64,000 bases of DNA from JBDSKH01 sp035556655 (GTDB lineage: Bacteria; Actinomycetota; Actinomycetes; Actinomycetales; Microbacteriaceae): assembly GCA_035556655.1 (NCBI GenBank), contig DATMFW010000067.1, forward strand, positions 124,001 through 188,000. Reading direction: 5' to 3'. This document shows positions 25,448-35,105 of the stretch, one piece after another. The translations under genes and the position numbers were made by a program. The notes under the pieces are model-generated. The model worked only from the letters and a program-made list of their open reading frames with translations. It had not been told where the DNA came from and did not search any database. Each line of letters opens with the position of its first letter. Positions within the stretch are counted from its first letter, which is position 1.

Positions 25448-27681
25448 TCGGGCGGCTGGTCTGCCTCGTCGCCTCGCTGCTCTTCGCGATCTCCGTCGGT
25501 CTGCTGGCGCTCGCCGTGTACGTGCCGCTGCCCGGCGTGCTCGGCGCCTGGAACGATCCCGCCGCCGGGTTCCCGGTCACCGTCTCCGTCCTGCTCGGAG
25601 CGGTCGCGTTCGGGGCATGGGCCTGGCCGCGCCGGCACGGCGATCATGCGTTCTCGCTGGTCTTCCTCGGTCTCGGCACCGCCGTGGTGCTCGTGCTCGG
25701 CACCGCCGGGTATCTGCGCTGCATCGACCCCGCCCAGAGTGCCGGGTGGTCGGTGCTCTCCCGGGTGCTGGGCTTCCTGTTGAACGGCTACGACGTCGCC
25801 ATGTTCGAGGGCGGCGAGTGCGGCCCCGGGGTGCCGCTCGCCCTCCAGTTCGCCCGGCTCGTGCAGTTGACGGTGCTCGTGGTCGCGGCGAGCCGTGCGC
25901 TGGCCGCGCTGCTGCGCGGGCAGGTCGACCGGGTGCGGGTGCGGCTGGCGCGCAGCATCCAACTCGTGGTCGGAGCCGATGAGGATTCCGCGGTCCTGCT
26001 CGCCCCGCTGGCCGCCGAGCGCGGCATCGCCCTTCCCGTCGTGGTGACCTCGGATGCGGGAGCCGCCTGGGTGCGCAGGGCACGCGCCCAGGGCTGGCGC
26101 ATCGTCGCAGGCGACGCCACGCACCCCGAGCTGCTCGCCCCGCTCCTGCGGCGCGGGCAGAGCCGCCATGCGCTCACGGGTCTGGCCGTGCTGCCGGCCG
26201 ACAGCACGGCCGCGCAGCGGCTGGTGCGATCCGTCGAGCAGGCGCTCGCCGGACGGACGGGAGCGCCGGTCCGCGCCCTGGTGCGGATCGACGAGGCCTG
26301 GCAGGCCGAGGACTGGCGCCGGCGTTACCTCTCCCGGGCCGGGGAGTGGGCCGTCGACACCCTGAGCATCGACGAGGTCACGGCGCGTCTCGTCGTCGAG
26401 GACGCCCTGCGCGCGGGAGTGGACCGCATCGTCGTCGTCGGTCACAGCGGGCTGACCTTCGCCGTGCTGGCCGAGCTCGCTCAGCAGAGCCGCGAGGCCG
26501 GTCTGCTGGGGGCGCCCGCGGCCCCGGGCGTCGTCGTGCTCGACCCGGAGGCCGACGACGTGCTCGAGCAGCACGCCTTCAGCCAGCGCCGGTTCGGCAA
26601 CACCAGCGGGGTGCAGGCGAGCGCGGCGGCCGAACAGCCGGGACCGGCATCGATCGCGCGGGCCGTGGCCGGCGCCACCGCCCCCGCGATCATCTTCGCG
26701 GGAGACCCCGACGAGCGCCTCCAGCGCCTGGCCGCCGTGCTCGGCGCCGAGTCCCCGGACTGGGTGCTCTACTCGCGCCAGTCCGGGGTCGCCGGTCTCG
26801 GCCGCGAACCGCTGCTGGCGCGCGTGCACGCCTTCGGCTCGACCCTCGACGCCGGGGGTCGCCCGATCGGCGCCTGGGAACGGGTCGCGCGCCTGGGCCA
26901 TGAGCGGTTCATCCGGGAGCATCCCGACCCGGCCATCGCATCCCGCCGCCCGTGGGACGAGCTGGCGCCGTTCTATCGGATCTCGAACCTGCGGCAGGTG
27001 ATGTCGACCCTCGGCAACGCGGTCGCCGTCGGCCGCAGCTGGGGAGCGGGCGCCGCCGCGGTGGGCATGCCCTCCGACGAGCAGCTCGAGCGGATGGCGC
27101 GCCGGGAGCACGACTCGTGGAGCGCGCACCTGGCGGCGAACGGCTGGCGGTACGGGGACGGCCGCGACGACGCCCGGCGCCGGCACCCCGATCTGCGGCC
27201 ATGGGACGAGCTCGATGAGGAGGCGCGCGACAAGACCCGCGCCGGCGTGCGGTCCAGTCTCGAACTGCTCGCCACCCTCGGCTACCGGTCCTTCGACGAC
27301 ACCTCGGCCGACTGGCGCACCTACCATCGCCACGGCGTGGTCTGGGCCCGGCGACGCGACGAGGGCTGGGAGTGGAGCACCGCATCCGGTCAGACGTTGC
27401 GCGGCGCGCCGGGCGACTGGGAGGTGTACGACAAGCGCGGGCACGCGCACGCCGTCGCCCCCGCCGCGTTCGCCTCGTCGCATCGCCACCTCGAGGGCGA
27501 CCGCTACGAGCGCACGGGCAGCGTGCAGGTGCGGCCCGCCCGGCCCGGCGAGGTGATCGAGACCCTCGAGGGCCCGCTGGTCGCGGGCGAGGGGGAGTGG
27601 GTGGTGCGGGGCGACCTGGGGGAGGAGTGGATCATCACCGGCGAACGGTTGCGGTCCGGCTACCGCGCCGGGCCTGGATAG
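25444..27681 (+). CDS. Four-helix membrane protein with Rossmann, RyR and PGDYG-like domains
   Basis: This 745-residue protein has four predicted helices (about residues 5-28, 44-62, 70-90 and 130-155). Two Rossmann-type segments like TrkA-N/RCK ligand domains follow (SIQLVVGADEDSAVL at 171 and VDRIVVVGHSGLTFAV near 327). A clear RyR domain spans about 547-618 (MARREHDSWSAHLAANGW, HPDLRPWDELDEEARDK). The C terminus (628-745) holds two related modules resembling PGDYG domains. RyR repeats occur in ryanodine receptors and in some bacterial TrkA-N proteins. The ATG at 25444 overlaps the TIR gene stop, and the moxR gene starts nine bases after its own stop. An ion channel or ligand-gated effector is a reasonable inference, but no pore signature is evident. 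Confidence 0.85.
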   Translation: MIGRLVCLVASLLFAISVGLLALAVYVPLPGVLGAWNDPAAGFPVTVSVLLGAVAFGAWAWPRRHGDHAFSLVFLGLGTAVVLVLGTAGYLRCIDPAQSAGWSVLSRVLGFLLNGYDVAMFEGGECGPGVPLALQFARLVQLTVLVVAASRALAALLRGQVDRVRVRLARSIQLVVGADEDSAVLLAPLAAERGIALPVVVTSDAGAAWVRRARAQGWRIVAGDATHPELLAPLLRRGQSRHALTGLAVLPADSTAAQRLVRSVEQALAGRTGAPVRALVRIDEAWQAEDWRRRYLSRAGEWAVDTLSIDEVTARLVVEDALRAGVDRIVVVGHSGLTFAVLAELAQQSREAGLLGAPAAPGVVVLDPEADDVLEQHAFSQRRFGNTSGVQASAAAEQPGPASIARAVAGATAPAIIFAGDPDERLQRLAAVLGAESPDWVLYSRQSGVAGLGREPLLARVHAFGSTLDAGGRPIGAWERVARLGHERFIREHPDPAIASRRPWDELAPFYRISNLRQVMSTLGNAVAVGRSWGAGAAAVGMPSDEQLERMARREHDSWSAHLAANGWRYGDGRDDARRRHPDLRPWDELDEEARDKTRAGVRSSLELLATLGYRSFDDTSADWRTYHRHGVVWARRRDEGWEWSTASGQTLRGAPGDWEVYDKRGHAHAVAPAAFASSHRHLEGDRYERTGSVQVRPARPGEVIETLEGPLVAGEGEWVVRGDLGEEWIITGERLRSGYRAGPG

Positions 27682-27684
27682 GGT
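27679..27684 (+). promoter_or_regulatory. Leaderless-type -10 box of the second moxR, overlapping the RyR gene stop
   Basis: TAGGGT, six bases before the GTG at 27691. The TAG is also the stop codon of the RyR gene. Confidence 0.55.
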
Positions 27685-27690
27685 GGCGAG

Positions 27691-28779
<1,089 letters not shown>

Positions 28780-28786
28780 CCCTCTC

Positions 28787-29674
28787 ATGGTCGCTCTGCT
28801 CCCGCGGGTCAAGTCGCGCCTGTTCATCCACGCGAACCGGCGCACGACCAACCTGCTCGAGGGTGAGTACGCCGCGATCAGCGCGGGGCGCAGTCTCGAC
28901 TTCGACGACCTGCGCGAGTACCTCCCGGGCGACGACGTCGACGACATCGACTGGAACGCGACGGCGCGCACCGGCAACCCGCTGGTGAAGCGCTACAAGC
29001 AGACGAGGCGCCACGACGTGGTCCTGGCCGTGGACACCGGGCGCGGCATGGCGGCCGCCGCGCAGACCGGAGCGCCCAAGCGCGACATCGCCGTCCTGAT
29101 CGCCGGTGCACTCGGGTACCTGTCGCTGCGCCACGGCGACGCGGTCGGTCTGATGACCCAGTCCGGCGGGCGCATGCGGCACCGCAAGCCGCGCGCGAGC
29201 GAGGCGTACCTGGAGACCCTGCTGCGCACCGTCCAGCAGGAGACGCGGCTGGATTCGGACCCGAGCGATCCGTACGGGCTGTGCGGGCATCTGCTGCGCG
29301 GCATCCCGAACCGCAGCATCGTCATCATCGTGGGCGACGACGTCGAGCCGGCTCCCGACGTCGACGAGGCGCTGCGGGCGCTTCGCGAGAAGCACGAGCT
29401 GATGTGGATCACCGTCGGCGACCTCGACCTGGTGAAGGGCGACGGCAGCGGGCGCGACCTGCTCGACGTCGAGGACGGCGGCCCGATCCCCGCCGTGCTG
29501 CGCAAGGACCCGGCGCTGGCGAAGGTCTACGCGACCCGCACCTCGCACCGCATCGCCGCGCAGGAGGCCTACTTCCGCTCCCGCGGCGTCTCGCACTGCC
29601 GGGTCACCGGCGCCGACGAGGTCGTCCCGGCGCTGCTGCGGCTGCTGCAGAGGAGGCGCCGTGCGGGCTTCTGA
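28787..29674 (+). CDS. DUF58 protein (Bat-type operon)
   Basis: This 295-residue soluble DUF58 protein has no membrane helix. The core motif runs DFDDLREYLPGDDVDDIDWN near residue 45, followed by R.GNPLVKRYK and a vWA-like AVDTGRGM at about residue 82. DUF58 proteins act with MoxR ATPases. The ATG at 28787 lies seven bases after the moxR stop with no clear ribosome binding site. The frame extends upstream to 28715 only as a shadow. It overlaps the next gene by 14 bases. Confidence 0.92.
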   Translation: MVALLPRVKSRLFIHANRRTTNLLEGEYAAISAGRSLDFDDLREYLPGDDVDDIDWNATARTGNPLVKRYKQTRRHDVVLAVDTGRGMAAAAQTGAPKRDIAVLIAGALGYLSLRHGDAVGLMTQSGGRMRHRKPRASEAYLETLLRTVQQETRLDSDPSDPYGLCGHLLRGIPNRSIVIIVGDDVEPAPDVDEALRALREKHELMWITVGDLDLVKGDGSGRDLLDVEDGGPIPAVLRKDPALAKVYATRTSHRIAAQEAYFRSRGVSHCRVTGADEVVPALLRLLQRRRRAGF

Positions 29675-30158
29675 TCTGCCGGACATCAGCGACTTCTACC
29701 CCCCGCTGCCCTACGACTGGTGGTGGTGGCTGGTGCTGCCGCTCTTCATCGCGCTGCTGATCGCCTGGGTGCTGCTCAGCCGCCGATTCGCCCGGATGCG
29801 GGGCTGGCGCCGCCGCGGCGTGTCCGGTCCCGTGACCCCCAAGGTTCTACCCCTTCCGGTCGATGTCCGCCGCAAGGCCCTCACCCGCATCGCCGACGTC
29901 GAGCGCCGGGTGGCCGCCGGGGAGCTGTCGCCGCGCGATGCGCACCTGGAACTGAGCGAGGTCCTGCGCGAGCTGGCGTTCTACACCACGCGCTTCGACG
30001 CCCGGACGATGACCCTCACCGAGCTGCGTCGCGCCGGGCTGAGCCGGCTGGCCGACACCATCGCCACGTTCTACCCGGTGAACTTCGCTCCGGCGGAGGC
30101 GGTCGAGGCCCAGCCCGCCATCGACGCGGCCCGGACGGCGGTGGCGCAGTGGAGCTAG
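29661..30158 (+). CDS. Small membrane protein of the Bat-type operon
   Basis: This 165-residue protein has one membrane helix near the N terminus (about residues 20-42), preceded by a striking WWWW run at residues 20-23. A basic segment and a soluble helical domain rich in Leu, Ala and Arg follow. DUF4381-like proteins hold this place in Bat operons, and the helix plus soluble tail layout fits, but I cannot confirm the family. The GTG at 29661 is inside the end of the DUF58 gene, and the stop overlaps the next GTG, so both sides are coupled. Confidence 0.8.
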   Translation: MRASDLPDISDFYPPLPYDWWWWLVLPLFIALLIAWVLLSRRFARMRGWRRRGVSGPVTPKVLPLPVDVRRKALTRIADVERRVAAGELSPRDAHLELSEVLRELAFYTTRFDARTMTLTELRRAGLSRLADTIATFYPVNFAPAEAVEAQPAIDAARTAVAQWS

Positions 30159-31162
30159 TGTTCGCCTGGATGCCGCTCGTGCTCGCGGGTGTCGTCGTCA
30201 CCACCCTCGTCGTGTTGGTGCTCCTGCGCCGCCGCCGCAGCCGCGCCGACGGCGACATCGTGCCCGCCGCCCACACCGAGCGCCTGCTGGCCCTGCCCGA
30301 GTACCGCTCGGCGTACCGCCGGACGATGGTGAAGCTCGTCGGCATGTTCCTGCTGGTGCTGGTCGCGCTCGGCAGCCTCTCGATCGTCGCCGCGCGGCCC
30401 ATCACCACCGATGTCGCCGACACCGACCGGGTGAACCGCGACATCGTGCTCTGCCTCGACGTCTCCGGCTCGATGATCGCGGCCGATGCCCAGATCGTCG
30501 GACGCTTCCTCGAGCTCGTCGAACAGTTCCACGGTGAGCGCATCGCCCTCGTGGTCTGGGACAGCTCGGCGGCGCAGGTGTTCCCGCTCAACGATGACTA
30601 CGACTACGTCGAAGAGAAGCTGGCGAGCGTGCAGGACGAGGTGAGCACCGACGTGGGCGATGTCGGGGACATCTTCGGCGGAGACCCCGACGGGGACCCG
30701 CCGCTGTATGCCGGGACAGACCTCGGTGACGGCTCCTCGCTGATCGGCGATGGCCTCGCCTCGTGCGTGCTGCGCTTCGACAACCCCGACCTCGACCGGT
30801 CCCGCACGATCATCCTGGCCACCGACAACGCGCTCGCCGGGATGCCGATCGTGACCCTCGAGGAGGCGACGTCCTTCGCGATCGAGCGCGGCATCCGGGT
30901 GTACGGGATCGGCCCCGGTTCGATGTACGCCTCCGAGGAGGACGACCTGCGCACCCAGCTGCAGCGCACCGGCGGCGAGCTCTACGGCGTCGGGGACACG
31001 GCGGCAGGGCAGAACATCGTCGACCAGGTGCTGGAGGATCAGGCCGGCACGCTCGAGGGCGTGCCCGAACTCGTCATCATCGATCACCCGGGCTGGCCGT
31101 TCCGCATCGCGCTGCTCGCCATCTGGGGCATCGTGTTCCTGGCCTGGAGGTCGAAGCTGTGA
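30149..31162 (+). CDS. vWA domain membrane protein (BatA-like)
   Basis: This 337-residue protein has two N-terminal helices (about residues 8-26 and 62-82), a vWA domain and a C-terminal helix near 317-334, the BatA/BatB layout. The metal-ion site is complete at its first element: Asp104-Val-Ser-Gly-Ser in LCLDVSGSM. The ATDNALAG segment near 224 supplies the Asp of the last element. The GTG at 30149 overlaps the previous gene by ten bases; ATG 30170 would lose seven residues. Its TGA overlaps the next GTG (GTGA). It is the likely client or partner of the MoxR ATPase. Confidence 0.92.
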   Translation: MELVFAWMPLVLAGVVVTTLVVLVLLRRRRSRADGDIVPAAHTERLLALPEYRSAYRRTMVKLVGMFLLVLVALGSLSIVAARPITTDVADTDRVNRDIVLCLDVSGSMIAADAQIVGRFLELVEQFHGERIALVVWDSSAAQVFPLNDDYDYVEEKLASVQDEVSTDVGDVGDIFGGDPDGDPPLYAGTDLGDGSSLIGDGLASCVLRFDNPDLDRSRTIILATDNALAGMPIVTLEEATSFAIERGIRVYGIGPGSMYASEEDDLRTQLQRTGGELYGVGDTAAGQNIVDQVLEDQAGTLEGVPELVIIDHPGWPFRIALLAIWGIVFLAWRSKL

Positions 31163-32196
31163 GCCTCACCTTCGAGCCGCTGTTCGAGCTGTGGACCTCC
31201 GTGCTGCTGCTCGGGCCGCCGATCGCGCTCGTGACCTGGCAGCTCTGGCGCTCGCGCCGGGACCGCCGCACGCTGTGGTCCTCGGTCCGCCGGCTCGGTG
31301 CGCTCGCGCTGCTGGTGCTCGCCGCGTTCGGGCCCGCGGTGCCCGGGGCGATGACCAAGGTCGTCGTGTCCGATATCGACGTGTTCCTGGTGATCGACAC
31401 CACGACCAGCTCGAACGCCGAAGACATGGGTGCGACCGCCGACGGGGCGCCGGTCACGCGGCTGGATGCGATGAAGGCCGATGCGATGAAGGTCGCGGAG
31501 ATCTACGGCGGCGCGCGCTACTCGGTGATCACCTTCGACAACGGCGCTCTCGTGCGGATGCCGCTGGTCTCGGACCCGACGGCCCTGCGCTCGACCCTCG
31601 ACACCCTCGAGGTCGAGCTCGCCGAGTACGCGGGCGGTTCGAGCATCAGCGAGGCGCTGCCGACCCTTCTGAAGCGCCTGCAGGGAGCTTCCGAGCAGCA
31701 TCCCGAGCGGTTGCGGCTGGTGTTCTACTTCGGCGACGGCGAGCAGACCCGCGACTCCGAGCCCGAGTCGATGGCCGAGGCCGCGCCATTCATCTCGGAC
31801 GGGGCCGTGTTCGGCTACGGCACCGCGGCGGGCGGGCCGATGCGCCCCAATCTGACCTTCGGCCCGGACGACGCCCTCGCGCCGTACCTGCTCGATACGA
31901 CGCAGAGCGGCGCGCCGCGTGCGCTGTCGAAGATCGACGAGGACGCTCTGCGCACCCTCTCCGCACAGCTCGGTGTCGGCTACCAGCACCGGGTCGCGGG
32001 GGAGGAGCCGGCCTACCCCGATGTCGAGGACCGCATGGGTCAGGAGATCGAGGTGCCCGAGGTGGCGGTGTCGCAGCGGTTGTACTGGGTCCCCGTGATC
32101 CCGGCGTTCCTGTTGCTGCTCTGGGATCTCGTGCTCGCCGCCCGCAATATCGGCGAGCTGCGCGCGGCCCGGCCCGCGCGGAAGGGGCGGGGCTGA
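31159..32196 (+). CDS. vWA-like membrane protein with a modified metal site
   Basis: This 345-residue protein has an N-terminal helix (about 12-30), a second helix (about 46-62), a vWA-like domain and a C-terminal helix near 310-325, matching BatB-type proteins. The metal-site motif is DTTTS (Asp80 to Ser84) where DxSxS is usual, so Thr replaces the first Ser; binding may still occur. A GDGEQ motif near 196 fits the later Asp. GGAGG at 31146-31150 lies eight bases before the GTG, and the start overlaps the previous stop. The TGA overlaps the ATG of the TPR gene by one base. Confidence 0.9.
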   Translation: MSLTFEPLFELWTSVLLLGPPIALVTWQLWRSRRDRRTLWSSVRRLGALALLVLAAFGPAVPGAMTKVVVSDIDVFLVIDTTTSSNAEDMGATADGAPVTRLDAMKADAMKVAEIYGGARYSVITFDNGALVRMPLVSDPTALRSTLDTLEVELAEYAGGSSISEALPTLLKRLQGASEQHPERLRLVFYFGDGEQTRDSEPESMAEAAPFISDGAVFGYGTAAGGPMRPNLTFGPDDALAPYLLDTTQSGAPRALSKIDEDALRTLSAQLGVGYQHRVAGEEPAYPDVEDRMGQEIEVPEVAVSQRLYWVPVIPAFLLLLWDLVLAARNIGELRAARPARKGRG

Positions 32197-33179
32197 TGGG
32201 CTGGTTCGGCGACCGGTTCGAGCGCGAGGAGGCGCCGGCCGAGCAGACGCTTCCGGCGCGACGCAGGCGCATGCTGCTGCTGTCGATGATCCTGGTGATC
32301 CCGCTCGGGATCTTCTCCGTCGGCACCGGCATCAGCGTGGGGCTGGCGTTCGCGGTCGGGCAGAGCTACGCGCAGGGCGACTATCAGGGTGCGGCGGCGT
32401 GGGCGCGGGCGGGGGTCTCGCTGAACCCGTTCGACCGGTACCTGCCGCACTACAACCTCGGCACCGCGTACGCGGCGGGGGATCTGCTGCCCGAGGCGGT
32501 GCCCGAGCTGCAGATCGCGCTCGACAGCGCACCGAGCCCCGAGGCGGCGTGCTACCCGCGGGCCAATCTCGCCCTGACCTATGTGCGGCTCGGCAACCGG
32601 TACTTCGATGCCCGGCAGTGGCTCGACGCGATCGAGGCGTATCGCGCTGCCCAGGCGTTGTGGGCCGAGCAGCCGGACGACGTCTGCCGCCAGGACCCGT
32701 CGTTCGACCAGACCGCCGAGGAGAGCTCGGACGAGGCGGAGCAGGGGGAGCAGGACGCCCAGGAGCAGCAGGAGCAGGAGCCTCAGGAGCCTCAGGAGCC
32801 GAACCCCACGCCCTCCCCGACGCCCGACCCTTCCGCGACCCCGACGCCGGACCCGTCGGCGACTCCGACCCCCGATCCGTCCGCGACGCCCACGCCCGAC
32901 CCGTCGGCGACCCCGACCCCCGATCCCTCGGCGACGCCCACCCCCGGTCCGTCGGGCAGCCCCACGCCGGACCCGGCGGCGACCCCGACGCCCGGCCCGA
33001 GCGGCAGCCCGACGCCGGGCCCGACCGGCGCACCCGGCGAGCCGGGCGACGGGCCGGAGCAGCCCAGCAGCGAGGCACTCGGCGACAAGCTCGACCAGCT
33101 GATCCAGCAAGCGGAGGCCGCCGACCGCGAACGCGAGAACGGCGGGCGCAAGCACGGGCTGGCCGACAAGCCGTGGTGA
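32196..33179 (+). CDS. TPR membrane protein with a Pro/Thr/Asp repeat region
   Basis: This 327-residue protein has one helix (about residues 27-52), a TPR-like region (about 55-165, YNLGTAYAAGDLLPEAVPEL and NRYFDARQWLDAIEAYRAA), a Gln/Glu-rich stretch and then nine copies of an eight-residue PTPDPSAT-type unit (208-279). The tail is charged. It holds the BatC/BatE-like TPR position at the end of the operon. The repeats probably form an extended linker, perhaps crossing the cell wall. The ATG overlaps the previous TGA (TGATG). Confidence 0.88.
   Translation: MGWFGDRFEREEAPAEQTLPARRRRMLLLSMILVIPLGIFSVGTGISVGLAFAVGQSYAQGDYQGAAAWARAGVSLNPFDRYLPHYNLGTAYAAGDLLPEAVPELQIALDSAPSPEAACYPRANLALTYVRLGNRYFDARQWLDAIEAYRAAQALWAEQPDDVCRQDPSFDQTAEESSDEAEQGEQDAQEQQEQEPQEPQEPNPTPSPTPDPSATPTPDPSATPTPDPSATPTPDPSATPTPDPSATPTPGPSGSPTPDPAATPTPGPSGSPTPGPTGAPGEPGDGPEQPSSEALGDKLDQLIQQAEAADRERENGGRKHGLADKPW
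32817..33032. repeat. Nine 24-base tandem units encoding PTPDPSAT-type repeats
   Basis: Nine in-frame 24-base units encode five PTPDPSAT copies and then the variants PTPGPSGS, PTPDPAAT, PTPGPSGS and PTPGPTGA. Synonymous third positions differ between units, so selection on the peptide is more likely than a very recent expansion. Confidence 0.9.
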
Positions 33180-33200
33180 GTCCCGCATCCGCTCGCCCCG

Positions 33201-33206
33201 TATTCT
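33201..33206 (+). promoter_or_regulatory. Leaderless-type -10 box of proS
   Basis: TATTCT, seven bases before the GTG at 33214. It is the box closest to the TATAAT consensus in the window. Confidence 0.65.
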
Positions 33207-33213
33207 TGACGGC

Positions 33214-34974
33214 GTGCCCACCCGTCTGAGTCAGCTGTTCGTCCGCACCCTGCGCGAGGACCCCGCCGACGCCGAGGTCGCCAGCCACCGGCTGCTCGTG
33301 CGTGCGGGGTACATCCGGCGCCAGGCTCCGGGGATCTTCGCGTGGCTGCCGCTGGGTCTGAAGGTGCGCCGCAAGATCGAGGCCGTCATCCGCGAAGAGC
33401 TCGAGAAGTTCGGCGCGCAGGAGGTGCACTTCCCCGCACTGCTGCCGCGTGAGCCCTACGAGGCGACCGGTCGCTGGGAGGAGTACGGCGACGGCATCTT
33501 CCGTCTGCAGGATCGCAAGGGCGCCGACTATCTGCTCGCACCGACCCACGAGGAGGTCTTCACCCTCACGGTGAAAGACCTGTACACCTCGTACAAGGAC
33601 CTTCCGCTGTCGATCTACCAGATCCAGGACAAGTATCGCGACGAGGCCCGACCGCGCGCCGGGCTGCTGCGCGGGCGCGAGTTCTCGATGAAGGACTCCT
33701 ACTCGTTCGACGTCACCGACGAGGGACTCGACGTGTCGTACCAGCAGCACCGCGACGCCTACGAGCGCATCTTCACCCGGCTCGGGCTGGACTACGCGAT
33801 CGTGCAGGCCGACGCCGGCGCGATGGGCGGATCGCGGTCTGAGGAGTTCCTGCACCCCACGCCCATCGGCGAGGACACCTTCGTGCGCTCCGCGGGCGGG
33901 TACGCGGCCAACGTCGAGGCGTACACGACCACCCCCGCCGACGCGCGTCCCTACGACGGACTCACCCCCGCCGAGGTGCTCGACACCCCCGGAACCCCGA
34001 CCATCGCGACCCTCGTCGAGGTCGCCAACATGAAGCACCCGCGGCCCGACGGCCGGGAGTGGACCGCCGCCGACACGCTGAAGAACGTGGTGCTGGCCCT
34101 CACGCACCTGGACGGCACGCGCGAGGTCGTCGTCGTCGGCATCCCCGGTGATCGCGACGTGGACATGAAGCGCGCCGAGGTGCAGTTCGCCCCGGCCGAG
34201 GTCGAGGCGGCGAACGACACCGACTTCGAGAAGAACCCGCTGCTGGTGAAGGGCTACATCGGTCCGTGGTCGCCGACGGGGGCGATCCTCGGAGAGGAGT
34301 CGGCGACCGGCATCAGGTACCTGCTCGACCCGCGCGTCGCCGACGGATCCGGCTGGATCACGGGTGCCAACGCCGACGGCAAGCACGTCTTCGGGCTCGT
34401 CGCCGGGCGGGACTTCGGCAACGACGGCGCCGCCGAGGTCGCCGAGGTTCGGGCCGGCGACCCGGCGCCCGACGGGTCGGGACCCGTCGAGCTCGCGCGC
34501 GGCATGGAGATCGGGCACGTGTTCCAGCTCGGGCGCAAGTACGCCGACGCCCTGGGGCTGCAGGTGCTCGATGAGAACGGCAAGCTCGTGACCGTCACGA
34601 TGGGCTCGTACGGCATCGGGGTCACGCGCATCATGGCGGTGATCGCCGAGGCCAACAACGACGACAAGGGACTCATCTGGCCGGCCGAGGTCGCCCCGTT
34701 CGATGTCCATGTCATCGCCACCGGGAAGGACGAGGCGGCCTACGCGCTCGCCGAGTCGGTGGCGGAGTCACTGGAATCCTCCGGGCGCGACGTGCTCTAC
34801 GACGATCGGCCCAAGGTCTCTCCCGGGGTGAAGTTCGGCGACGCCGAACTGCTCGGCGTGCCGACGATCGTCATCGCGGGGCGCGGCGCCGCAGACGGCC
34901 TCGTCGAGCTCTGGGATCGCCGCACCGGCGCCCGGCAGGAGCTCCCCGCCGCAGACCTCCTCGCCGCCCTGTAG
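33214..34974 (+). CDS. proS: Prolyl-tRNA synthetase
   Basis: This 586-residue class II aminoacyl-tRNA synthetase charges tRNA-Pro. It has the bacterial form. The N-terminal catalytic core carries motif 1 (APGIFAWLPLG near residue 35) and motif 2 (RPRAGLLRGREFSMKDSY near 147). The editing insertion is at about 225-405, motif 3 (GSYGIGVTR near 465) follows, and the anticodon-binding domain ends the protein. In many actinobacteria proS lies close to ispG. Here the TIR-RyR-Bat block of about 10.5 kb separates them. Confidence 0.97.
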   Translation: MPTRLSQLFVRTLREDPADAEVASHRLLVRAGYIRRQAPGIFAWLPLGLKVRRKIEAVIREELEKFGAQEVHFPALLPREPYEATGRWEEYGDGIFRLQDRKGADYLLAPTHEEVFTLTVKDLYTSYKDLPLSIYQIQDKYRDEARPRAGLLRGREFSMKDSYSFDVTDEGLDVSYQQHRDAYERIFTRLGLDYAIVQADAGAMGGSRSEEFLHPTPIGEDTFVRSAGGYAANVEAYTTTPADARPYDGLTPAEVLDTPGTPTIATLVEVANMKHPRPDGREWTAADTLKNVVLALTHLDGTREVVVVGIPGDRDVDMKRAEVQFAPAEVEAANDTDFEKNPLLVKGYIGPWSPTGAILGEESATGIRYLLDPRVADGSGWITGANADGKHVFGLVAGRDFGNDGAAEVAEVRAGDPAPDGSGPVELARGMEIGHVFQLGRKYADALGLQVLDENGKLVTVTMGSYGIGVTRIMAVIAEANNDDKGLIWPAEVAPFDVHVIATGKDEAAYALAESVAESLESSGRDVLYDDRPKVSPGVKFGDAELLGVPTIVIAGRGAADGLVELWDRRTGARQELPAADLLAAL

Positions 34975-34994
34975 TCCCCGCCCCCGACCCCGCT

Positions 34995-35051
34995 CGAGCG
35001 GGGACGAATGTCGGGTTGCGCGAGCCCGGACCCAACATTCTTCCCCGCTCG
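34995..35051. repeat. Long inverted repeat between proS and the DUF559 gene
   Basis: Arms at 34995-35016 and 35030-35051 (22 bases each) match as reverse complements at 20 of 22 positions and enclose a 13-base loop. The left arm begins inside a second, perfect 16-base palindrome at 34988-35003 (CCCCGCTCGAGCGGGG). The element could end the proS transcript or be a palindromic repeat unit. No T-run follows, so it is not a classical terminator. Confidence 0.75.
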
Positions 35052-35105
35052 GCGCCGCTGTGGAGAGCACGAACGCCCGCAGACCGACGGGTGCAGAGTG
35101 TGCGG

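Noticed and set aside
22643..27681. Thoeris defence system
   Set aside because: A TIR protein is present, but there is no ThsA (SIR2 or other NAD effector with SLOG domain), and the TIR protein is a membrane WD40 fusion unlike ThsB.
32817..33032. Short regular repeats, possibly a CRISPR array
   Set aside because: The 24-base units are directly adjacent, vary at third codon positions, have no spacers and encode an in-frame PTPDPSAT peptide.
34988..35051. Rho-independent terminator of proS
   Set aside because: The inverted repeat is strong, but no T-run follows either palindrome. A terminator role is possible but not shown, so it is listed as a repeat.
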